The notes under the pieces: generated by a model
Database searches by the model: none
What the model was told of the DNA's origin: nothing
Seen by the model: only the letters and a program-made list of their open reading frames with translations
Translations under genes and position numbers: made by a program
Virus record (IMG/VR): IMGVR_UViG_3300030451_002715
Span: 1 to 23,940 of that record
Source: a virus
DNA length: 23,940 nucleotides
Strand: one strand, 5' to 3'
Shown: piece by piece, positions 14,409-21,054 of the stretch
Position numbering within the stretch: the stretch's first letter is position 1
How the letters are laid out: the number at the start of each line of letters is the position of its first letter

Positions 14409-14567
14409 ATGATTAAGAAAGATATTATCGTTCGAGTTCCGCTCGAAATGTATGACAATTTAAATGAACTCGCGAAACGAGAGAACCGTCCTCGATCAAC
14501 TATCATGAGAGAGTTTCTTCAACGCGGAATCGAATCGAAGAGGGAGAAAAATAATGGGAGTAAATAA
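14409..14567 (+). CDS. Ribbon-helix-helix (Arc/CopG-type) DNA-binding protein
   Basis: A 52-residue protein: MIKKDIIVRVPLEMYDNLNE, then a turn and a second helix (RPRSTIMREFLQRGIES), the classic ribbon-helix-helix layout with an alternating beta strand (DIIVRVP, about 5-11) for major-groove contact. A GGTGGAG site lies upstream and the 3' end overlaps the SSB start by 14 bases. Such small dimers usually repress their own operon. The AT-rich dyad over the promoter just upstream is a plausible site, making it a candidate regulator of the SSB-packaging transcript. Confidence 0.8.
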   Translation: MIKKDIIVRVPLEMYDNLNELAKRENRPRSTIMREFLQRGIESKREKNNGSK

Positions 14568-14868
14568 TATTACTATTTTGGGAAATATCGGGAAAGATCC
14601 AGTTAAGAGAGAGACATCAAGCGGGATGACGATCGCCGCGTTCTCAGTTGCAGTCTCTGAAAAGATTAAGGGAGAAGAATCGACGACTTGGTTTAATTGC
14701 ACTGCCTTCGGATCAAAAGCAGAGTACATTCTTCGATCGTGTCAAAAGGGTTCGGGAGTATTCGTCGAAGGTCCCCATCGTAAAGAGATCTATCAAGAAA
14801 AAGAACGATGGACGATTATGGTCAATAACATCGTCGTTTATAATAATCGGAAAGAGAGAACATTATGA
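14554..14868 (+). CDS. ssb: Single-stranded DNA-binding protein (OB fold)
   Basis: A 104-residue SSB: VNNITILGNIGKDPVKRETS (3-22), AAFSVAVSEK, TTWFNCTAFGSKAEYI (44-59) and GSGVFVEGP are the conserved strands and loops of bacterial and phage SSBs. It coats single strands during replication and recombination. It is much shorter than the Escherichia coli protein (178 residues): the OB domain is followed by only a few residues (NNRKERTL), with no Gly/Pro-rich tail and no acidic DDDIPF-like tip, so host partners that dock on that tip would not be recruited. The start lies within the ribbon-helix-helix gene and the stop overlaps the next ATG. Confidence 0.9.
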   Translation: MGVNNITILGNIGKDPVKRETSSGMTIAAFSVAVSEKIKGEESTTWFNCTAFGSKAEYILRSCQKGSGVFVEGPHRKEIYQEKERWTIMVNNIVVYNNRKERTL

Positions 14869-15056
14869 AAAAATTTATTGATAAACTGCCGCGGCGATTT
14901 CAATTTACAATCCATAATGTTCTCGCTCACCCGCTCATGGAGTTATTTTATCAACTCGGATTTGGTTCGATTGCGACGTTCATTCATGAGAGCACTTGTC
15001 CAAGTGATCCAGATCAGACATTATCCGAAGGAGAATCAGATCATGCCAAAAACTAA
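14865..15056 (+). CDS. Small conserved phage protein (HNVxAHPLME motif)
   Basis: A 63-residue protein whose centre, FTIHNVLAHPLMELFYQLGF (14-33), followed by IHES, resembles a small family I recall from phages with an IHNVxAHPLME signature; its function is not known to me. The second half is polar. It overlaps the SSB stop by four bases and the next gene by 14 bases, so it is translated within the same operon. Confidence 0.65.
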   Translation: MKKFIDKLPRRFQFTIHNVLAHPLMELFYQLGFGSIATFIHESTCPSDPDQTLSEGESDHAKN

Positions 15057-15219
15057 AAGCGGATATCGTTCGAAGAAGAAACTCGCTATTGAGACGATCG
15101 ATCTCTTTCTACAAATTGGAGAGGTCCTCTTGAAAGATTATCCCGAAATCTATTCAGAGATCGAGAGCCATTTAAACAAAAAGATCGAGGAGATTCTCCT
15201 CTCGGATTCGGAGTCGTAA
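15043..15219 (+). CDS. Small helical protein, unknown function
   Basis: A 58-residue basic-then-acidic helical protein (MPKTKSGYRSKKKLAIETID to LLSDSES). The frame is open further upstream to 14878, but the ATG at 15043 has a clean GAAGGAG site about ten bases before it, while the longer form would overlap the preceding gene almost entirely. No motif recognised. It ends two bases before the TerS start, so it may be an accessory of the packaging operon. Confidence 0.55.
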   Translation: MPKTKSGYRSKKKLAIETIDLFLQIGEVLLKDYPEIYSEIESHLNKKIEEILLSDSES

Positions 15220-15221
15220 AG

Positions 15222-15716
15222 ATGGGGAAGAAGAGGAAATCAGATCTCGAAGGACTCGCCGCGAAAGATCAAATGATTCAAGCGTTAAACGGTGCAAATG
15301 ATACAAAATCAACACGCGGGAAATATACGACGATTCTCGCTCATAAGATCTGCGATCATATCTCGAATGGAGTTCCATTGATCGCCGCGGCCGTCGCTTC
15401 AGGGATCTCGAATACAACGATCCATCGATGGAGACGAGAGAAACCTGAGTTTAACGAAATGATCGAACAAGCGATCGGCGTTTCCGAAGCTCGACTTGCG
15501 GAAGCGATCGCAACGTATGACGATTGGAGGGCGAAAGCCTGGATCCTCGAACGTCGGTTCCCTGAGCGATGGAGTAAGCGAGAGCAGATTGATATGAATG
15601 TTTCAAAGTCGGAGGGACTCGAAGAGATCAAGATGATGATGAAACAAACGGACAAGCTACTCGGAATAGAAAACAGCGATCAAGAACGCGAGAATCGTCC
15701 AGATTGTAATCAATAA
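15222..15716 (+). CDS. terS: Terminase small subunit
   Basis: A 164-residue protein with a basic N terminus, a helix-turn-helix at about 50-72 (PLIAAAVASGISNTTIHRWR) and a helical core containing AKAWILERRFPERWSKRE (about 104-121), a pattern I associate with phage small terminase subunits (W-x-LERR-x-P-x-x-W). TerS recognises the packaging site and hands DNA to TerL. TerL lies two genes downstream, with a nuclease-like gene between. The C-terminal 30 residues are charged and probably contact TerL. Confidence 0.75.
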   Translation: MGKKRKSDLEGLAAKDQMIQALNGANDTKSTRGKYTTILAHKICDHISNGVPLIAAAVASGISNTTIHRWRREKPEFNEMIEQAIGVSEARLAEAIATYDDWRAKAWILERRFPERWSKREQIDMNVSKSEGLEEIKMMMKQTDKLLGIENSDQERENRPDCNQ

Positions 15717-15763
15717 CATTTGAGTTTCTGACATAAGCTCAACTCCAAAAAGAAAGGGATGTT

Positions 15764-16675
15764 TTGAGACAAAGAGAATGTATACATAACTTGAGTCTTT
15801 CGCAATCATTCGAGAGGCTCGTCGGAGCTGTAATCTACGGATCGGATATGTGTAATTGGGTAAAGTACGCCGGTCCTCGATATTTTCATCAAGGAGTCCA
15901 AGGGAAGAGCGACGGGACATTAATTATCAATGAAGAGATCAAGATGGAAGTCGAATGTAAAGTCGTCGACTGTTCAAAGCGAAATGAAGAGGACGCTTTA
16001 AAGAGTCTCTTTCAACCCGCGTTTCGGACTTATGGATACTTGAATCGATATCGAACCGACGAGACTCCGATCCTTCGAGTTCTTGTTATTGGGATTCATA
16101 AGGAGGATAAGACGGAAGCTTGGAGGAAGATCGATCCATCGATTTATAAAATCATCGTCGTCGCGTATAAGGGGGAGAACTTCTCCGATGTCGATAAGGT
16201 CGTTCGACATTATGAAACTTTCGACGATTTCGCAGAAGACCTTTGGGATGCATCTTGCGATCAAGAGTATTTCGATAATCTTCAGGGATCGACTTTAGTT
16301 AAACGTCATCTCGGAATCTATCAACTCGGACATTTTGAGATCTTGCAGTTTCGAATCTTCAAACGATTGACGGAGATCTATCCAAAGTGGATCCATGAAA
16401 GGCTCGCTCTCGATGCATTCATTCAAGAACAAGTTAGAGTCGGTCTTTCGAATCCGATCGAGAACAAGAAGAAGATTCTCGAAGAGCATGGATTGACGAC
16501 ATCGAGGAACTTAACAGATCATTTCGAGGGAAAAGAATGGATAGTGAATAATGGAGAAAAAGGAAGCAAAAAGAAATATTTCGTCCAAATCAAAAAGATT
16601 ATCCACGACATCTGGGATGGAGGACATAAAGCGAAGACAGAATCATTTATTAACAAGTACGGACTCCCTTCTTGA
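15764..16675 (+). CDS. PD-(D/E)XK nuclease-like protein
   Basis: A 303-residue protein starting at a TTG with AAAGGG a few bases upstream; the nearby ATG at 15759 runs straight into a stop. Residues 10-120 follow the restriction-endonuclease fold: helix with Glu17 (SQSFERLVGAVI), strand, Asp50 in GKSDGTLIIN, strand with Glu64-x-Lys66 (MEVECKVVD), helix FQPAFRTYGYLNRY, then strand LRVLVIG. The D...ExK residues would bind a metal and cleave DNA. Residues about 190-300 are helical and basic, possibly DNA-binding. The gene splits the terminase pair. It could be a restriction-type enzyme paired with the downstream methyltransferase, a resolvase or a packaging-related nuclease; its target is unknown. 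Confidence 0.6.
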   Translation: MRQRECIHNLSLSQSFERLVGAVIYGSDMCNWVKYAGPRYFHQGVQGKSDGTLIINEEIKMEVECKVVDCSKRNEEDALKSLFQPAFRTYGYLNRYRTDETPILRVLVIGIHKEDKTEAWRKIDPSIYKIIVVAYKGENFSDVDKVVRHYETFDDFAEDLWDASCDQEYFDNLQGSTLVKRHLGIYQLGHFEILQFRIFKRLTEIYPKWIHERLALDAFIQEQVRVGLSNPIENKKKILEEHGLTTSRNLTDHFEGKEWIVNNGEKGSKKKYFVQIKKIIHDIWDGGHKAKTESFINKYGLPS

Positions 16676-16689
16676 TCAATGGTTAAACT

Positions 16690-18057
16690 ATGGATTTAAA
16701 ACTCAATGAACTTCAGAAGAATATAATCGCTCGAATCCGTCGAAGGGACAAAGTGATCGCCGCTCGATGCGGATGGGGAAGCGGAAAGACGAGCGGACTC
16801 GTATTCGCTCTATGGTTTATTAGTCGGATTCGTCCGGGGACATCCTCTCTTCTGATTACGGACACGTCTCCTCGTTATCGATCGGTTCTTGGTCCTGAGT
16901 TGGAGAAGTGGTTAGGTCCTCTCGGATGGACTTTCAACGCTTTAGAGTCGAAGTGGACTTGTCCGATCACGTCTTCCTCGATATGGTGTCGATCATACTT
17001 CCGTCCAGGGACGAGAGAAGCAACTCACAATCCGCTCGAAGGATTGAACATAACGAGCGGAGTCGCGTTGATCGATGAATGTCAAACATTCCGATCCGAC
17101 GAAGTTGCTCAAAAAGCTTTAGGTCGTCTTCGAAGCGGACCTTCTCCGATTCTGATTCTCGTCGGACTTCCCGTCGCGGACGCTTGGTGGTGTCAACTCG
17201 CTGAAAAAGCGGAATACGATCCTCTCCTCTTTACGTCATACGTCAACGAAGACAACCTTTCCGAAGAGTGGTTTGAAGCGACAAAACTTCTCCCCGAAGA
17301 AGAGCGGCTCGCGATGGTAATGAATAAGCCACGTCCTCCAAGCGGATTGATTTATAACGATTGGACGGAGAGTCACGTCATCGACGATTTCAAATACAAA
17401 GAGAGTATGTCGGGACGGATCGCGATCGATTGGGGATTCAGGAAGCCGTCCGTTTTGATCATGGTATACGACGAAGAGCGAGAAGCGACGATCATCGTTC
17501 ATGAGATCAATCCCCAAGAAGTCACGATTAAAGAACTCGCTCGAATGATTCTCTTAATCGCTTGGCCTCGATCCCTGAAAGCGTCCGCTCCTTCGAACCG
17601 AATATGGTTAGATAGTGGGATTGCGGATAAAGCGGGAAACGCTCGAAACGATCAAACAGGGAGAACGGCCTTTCGGGAAATCATGAAGAGACCCGAAGAA
17701 GGAGGAATCGGACTCCCGATTCGATATACAACCGATCCAGTTTTGACGAACGTCTTGAACGGAATCCAAAAAGTAAAACGAGCGATCTCTCGAAGAAAGT
17801 ATCTATGCACTCGCGAAGTGTGGATTCAGGGAGAACGAGCAATCGGGAACTCATTCCGAAAAGCTATCCTCTCCTACGGTTGGAGCGAGACGAAAGACGA
17901 ACCGAAGAAAGACGGAAGAGAAGATCCGCTCGACGCTCTTCGATACGATTGTATTATTCATTACTGGAGTGATCTCTCGACTCCATCATACACTCCAAAA
18001 CGAACTCGATCGACGGAAAGAAAAGGTCGACGAATTGGAAGAAAGGTCGACTTTTGA
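16690..18057 (+). CDS. terL: Terminase large subunit
   Basis: A 455-residue packaging motor. The ATPase domain has Walker A GWGSGKT (28-34), Walker B VALIDE (125-130) and a coupling-type segment LILVGLP (155-161). The nuclease domain is RNase H-like, with candidate metal ligands Asp247 (IAIDWGFRK), Asp308 (IWLDSG) and Asp412/415 (EDPLDALRYD). It cuts concatemeric DNA and drives it into the prohead through the portal encoded downstream. The length is normal for the family. The C terminus is very basic (TRSTERKGRRIGRK), as expected for DNA or portal contact. Its stop overlaps the methyltransferase TTG start (TTGA). Confidence 0.92.
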   Translation: MDLKLNELQKNIIARIRRRDKVIAARCGWGSGKTSGLVFALWFISRIRPGTSSLLITDTSPRYRSVLGPELEKWLGPLGWTFNALESKWTCPITSSSIWCRSYFRPGTREATHNPLEGLNITSGVALIDECQTFRSDEVAQKALGRLRSGPSPILILVGLPVADAWWCQLAEKAEYDPLLFTSYVNEDNLSEEWFEATKLLPEEERLAMVMNKPRPPSGLIYNDWTESHVIDDFKYKESMSGRIAIDWGFRKPSVLIMVYDEEREATIIVHEINPQEVTIKELARMILLIAWPRSLKASAPSNRIWLDSGIADKAGNARNDQTGRTAFREIMKRPEEGGIGLPIRYTTDPVLTNVLNGIQKVKRAISRRKYLCTREVWIQGERAIGNSFRKAILSYGWSETKDEPKKDGREDPLDALRYDCIIHYWSDLSTPSYTPKRTRSTERKGRRIGRKVDF

Positions 18058-19286
18058 AATTAATTAATGGAGATTCATTCGAAGTATTAAAGGAACTCGA
18101 AAGCGATTCGATCGATTCAGTCGTAACCGATCCTCCTTACGGATTGAGTCAAGTCTCGTCGAAAGCGTTTAACGAATGTATGTTAAAGTGGTGTACGAAC
18201 GACCGCTCCTTTATGCCAAGAGTCAAAGGGTTTATGGGGAAGAGTTGGGATGCGTTCGTTCCTCCTCCTTCATTATGGGATGAAGTGTTTCGAGTATTGA
18301 AGCCTGGAGGACACGCTCTCGTCTTCGCGGGATCAAGAACGCAAGATCTTATGGGATTAAGTCTTCGGCTTTCAGGGTTCGAGATTCGAGACTGCATTCA
18401 ATGGATTTACGGAAGCGGTTTCCCGAAGTCATTGAATATCGGAAAAGCGGTCGATAAGATTCAAGGGAACGAGAGAACGTCTTTCGGGAGGAGTCCAAAC
18501 AGTCGAGAGAACTGCGATAAATCAAACACGTTATATAAAAGCGGAACGGTCGGGAAAACTTTCCAAATCACAAAAGGCGAATCGAAGTGGGAAGGATGGG
18601 GAACCGCTCTCAAACCCTCCTTCGAACCCGCGATCCTAGTACGAAAACCGTTTCGAGGATCCGTCGCTCAGAACGTCCTCGATCATGGAGTCGGAGGGAT
18701 TAATATCGACGGATGTAAAATTCATGCCGACGATGTTCCCGAAGGTAGATCAAGAAACGGAGGAGGGTTAATAAACGGATTTAGCTTTCAACTTCCTGAT
18801 AGTAAATCTTATATGTCCGCGGGTCGATGGCCTTCAAACGTCCTCCTCTCCGAAGACATCAAAGAAGAGTGGACAAGGTTCTTCTATTGTCCGAAAGCGT
18901 CGAGAGAGGAACGAGAGATGGGACTCGATGGATTCGAGAAGAAAAAAGCGGGAGCGATGAGAGGAGAAGAGACTCGTCCAAATAAACCGAGTAATCATCC
19001 AATAAGAGCGAACATTCATCCAACCGTAAAACCGATCGATCTAATGAAGTACCTTTGTCGATTAATCACTCCTCCAGGGGGAACCGTCCTCGAACCGTTT
19101 ATGGGGAGCGGATCGACGGGAATCGGAGCGATCAAAGAAGGCTTCGACTTTATCGGAATCGAAAGAGAGGAAGAGTATTTCGAGATCGCGAAAGCAAGAA
19201 TCGAATACTGGACGTCGATCGATCTGACTTATGAAGACAACGAGGAGAAGGTCGTCGGAGAGCAGCTTTCTTTATTTGGGAATTAA
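18054..19286 (+). CDS. DNA N6-adenine/N4-cytosine methyltransferase with clamp-binding-like C-terminal motif
   Basis: A 410-residue amino-methyltransferase that modifies phage or host DNA with S-adenosylmethionine. The catalytic motif DPPYG (26-30) precedes the cofactor motif EPFMGSGSTG (347-356), the beta-class order. Between them lies a large recognition region (about 100-310) including IYGSGFPKSLNIGK, common in phage enzymes. The last residues are EQLSLFGN, matching the QL(S/D)LF consensus for binding the bacterial beta sliding clamp, after an acidic linker. The start is TTG overlapping the TerL stop, with a GAAAGG site. It may protect phage DNA from host or phage nucleases; specificity cannot be read from sequence, though GATC and TCGA are frequent here. 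Confidence 0.9.
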   Translation: MKLINGDSFEVLKELESDSIDSVVTDPPYGLSQVSSKAFNECMLKWCTNDRSFMPRVKGFMGKSWDAFVPPPSLWDEVFRVLKPGGHALVFAGSRTQDLMGLSLRLSGFEIRDCIQWIYGSGFPKSLNIGKAVDKIQGNERTSFGRSPNSRENCDKSNTLYKSGTVGKTFQITKGESKWEGWGTALKPSFEPAILVRKPFRGSVAQNVLDHGVGGINIDGCKIHADDVPEGRSRNGGGLINGFSFQLPDSKSYMSAGRWPSNVLLSEDIKEEWTRFFYCPKASREEREMGLDGFEKKKAGAMRGEETRPNKPSNHPIRANIHPTVKPIDLMKYLCRLITPPGGTVLEPFMGSGSTGIGAIKEGFDFIGIEREEEYFEIAKARIEYWTSIDLTYEDNEEKVVGEQLSLFGN

Positions 19287-19632
19287 GCGGACACAAAAAA
19301 ACGCCGCGGATCCCGTATATAAAATCTTCAAAATCTTTACTCTCTCTCTACCCTTTTTATATAAAATAAAATAGTTAGAAAAAAAAGAAAATGGGACGCG
19401 ACGTTTCTTCGTTGTTATATTCATCAATCCTTGCGAACCAATGAGAGGACGCCGAAAAAAATAAACCTCTATGAACCTTTTCAAAATCTAGCACTAGATA
19501 AAATAAAAAAAAGTTAAAAATAAATCGCGACGTCCAAAGCGGTTCTATAATATCTTGCGTAATCCGTCAAGGTGAATTATAATTCATTAAGAGAGAAGTA
19601 TATTGACTTATATTTCACTCAAGGAGAAAGCG
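19287..19632 (+). other. 346-bp A+T-rich non-coding region before the portal gene
   Basis: No credible gene is seen; a 70-codon frame on the minus strand has low-complexity composition and no ribosome site. The region holds many A and T runs, a direct repeat CGCGACGT (19397-19404 and 19526-19533), a short dyad ATCTAGCACTAGAT (about 19487-19500) and the promoter below. As the largest gap in the window, between terminase/methyltransferase and head genes, it could carry the packaging site, but nothing proves that. Confidence 0.6.
19555..19583 (+). promoter_or_regulatory. Promoter of the head operon, sigma70-like
   Basis: TTGCGT (19555-19560), 17-base spacer, perfect TATAAT (19578-19583), about 50 bases before the portal ATG. 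The -10 lies in the palindrome GAATTATAATTC (19574-19585). The -35 is weak (three of six), so an activator or phage factor may be needed. Confidence 0.45.
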
Positions 19633-21054
19633 ATGCAAAACGAAGACGAGCGAATCCCCGATCATATGAAGGCTATGTTTCCTCGATTCCGAACCCGCGG
19701 AATCAGCGGAACTCAAATCAGCGGCGGGAAGATCACGGGTAAAGAGCAGAACTCGAAGCTAACTGGATTGAATTGGATCCAGGAAGCGGAGAATATGTTA
19801 GCGACCGATCCCGTCGTTCGTCGATCTTGGCATCTCCTCCGTCAAACTTTACTCTCTGCGACTTGGAGATTTATCCCCGGCGTCGAGAACGATCCAGTCT
19901 CCGAGGAACTCGCTCGATATGCGAATGAGTGTTTCGGCTTTGATGGGTACGCGGGACAAATGTCAATCTCCTTCGAAGAGCAGCTCTCTTATCTTTGGGA
20001 GTTCGTTCCATTCGGTTATCGATACGCGGAGGAGATCTATCGAGTCGGACCCGATTCGCAAGGTAAAGTCCGAGTATGGTTGGATTATTACGCAGATCGA
20101 GAGCCGTCCGCTCATAATCGTTGGTTAAGTCGAGACGGTCAACATCTCGACGGAGTTCTTCAAAACGTCGTCGGATATACATACACTCCCGAACCTATAC
20201 CCGCGAATAAACTTCTCCTCCTTACATTGAATCGAACGGGATCAAACTTCGAGGGGATCGGAATGCTTCGTCCGATTTGGTGGTGGTGGAGAACGAAACA
20301 ACGAGTCTCGAATCTAATGTGCGTCGGTCTTGAGCGATGGGCGTTACCGACTCCGAAAGTAAAAGTCGATCGAAGTCAAGCCGAAATGCAAGGATTAAAC
20401 GACGCCGATCTAAACGTAATGATCGAGGAGGCCGCGGAACAAGCGGAAGCATTCCTCTCGACAGAGCTTTCTTATCTCGTCGAGTCTCCCGTCATTACTT
20501 TCGATTCTTACGGATTGACACCGAATCTTTATTCTCAAGGCCCGCTCGACATAATCAAAGAATGTGATAACCAAATCAGTCAAGCTTTCCTCGCTCAATT
20601 CGCGAATCTCGGAATCTCAGATACTGGATCGAGATCCGTTGGAGAGATTCACCTTTCAGTCTTCCGACGAGCCGCGATCAATCTATGCGATATCGTCGCA
20701 AGTCAGATCTCAGGAATGGATCGACGAGGAGGAGGAACGATCGGACGCTTGATCCGATGGAATTACGGAGCGATCGACGCATCCAAGCTTCCTCGATTAA
20801 CTCATACAGGTCTCGATACTGACGATCTCGCTGAATCTCTCGGAATGCTTCCTGGACTTGTTCAATCAGGTCTACTCACTCCCGACAACGATCTCGAAAG
20901 AGCAATCCGAGAAAGACTCGGAGCGGGATCTCTCCCTGAAGACGCCGAACGATCTCCACTTGATCGAGCGTCTAGTGGTAAAGGAGGAGGAGTCGCTTCT
21001 TTCGCAGAAACTCTCATGAGAAGAAAGGGTCGAGATTATGGTCAAGAAGATTAG
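19633..21054 (+). CDS. Portal protein, Mu gp29/DUF935-like
   Basis: A 473-residue portal, the dodecameric gate for DNA entry and exit. I chose the ATG at 19633 because AAGGAG lies eight bases upstream; a TTG ten codons earlier has no ribosome site. Family features include ATDPVVRRSWHLLRQTLLSA (about 47-66), EEQLSYLWEFVPFGYRYAEE (about 101-120), the LLTLNRTGSNFEGIGMLRP to WWWWRTKQR block (about 193-220) and LERWALPTPKV, which resemble the Mu gp29-type (DUF935) portals: a RP..WW..K core followed by LERxxxP. The Ser/Gly-rich C terminus (SSGKGGGVASF) is flexible. It overlaps the protease gene by 17 bases. Confidence 0.85.
   Translation: MQNEDERIPDHMKAMFPRFRTRGISGTQISGGKITGKEQNSKLTGLNWIQEAENMLATDPVVRRSWHLLRQTLLSATWRFIPGVENDPVSEELARYANECFGFDGYAGQMSISFEEQLSYLWEFVPFGYRYAEEIYRVGPDSQGKVRVWLDYYADREPSAHNRWLSRDGQHLDGVLQNVVGYTYTPEPIPANKLLLLTLNRTGSNFEGIGMLRPIWWWWRTKQRVSNLMCVGLERWALPTPKVKVDRSQAEMQGLNDADLNVMIEEAAEQAEAFLSTELSYLVESPVITFDSYGLTPNLYSQGPLDIIKECDNQISQAFLAQFANLGISDTGSRSVGEIHLSVFRRAAINLCDIVASQISGMDRRGGGTIGRLIRWNYGAIDASKLPRLTHTGLDTDDLAESLGMLPGLVQSGLLTPDNDLERAIRERLGAGSLPEDAERSPLDRASSGKGGGVASFAETLMRRKGRDYGQED

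Noticed and set aside
14878-15042. Longer N terminus for the small helical protein at 15043
   Set aside because: It would overlap the preceding well-supported gene for almost its whole length; the ATG at 15043 has its own GAAGGAG site.
16600-16612. TTATCCACG, one mismatch from a DnaA box
   Set aside because: A single isolated copy inside the nuclease-like gene, far from the iterons; expected by chance.
19272-19484. 70-codon minus-strand frame at the end of the methyltransferase gene
   Set aside because: Lies in the A/T-homopolymer gap, overlaps the methyltransferase 3' end, has no Shine-Dalgarno site and reads as low-complexity sequence.
19486-19507. GCACTAGATAAAA resembling half of an iteron
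   Set aside because: Only about eight bases in common, single copy and in an A+T-rich gap where such matches are likely.
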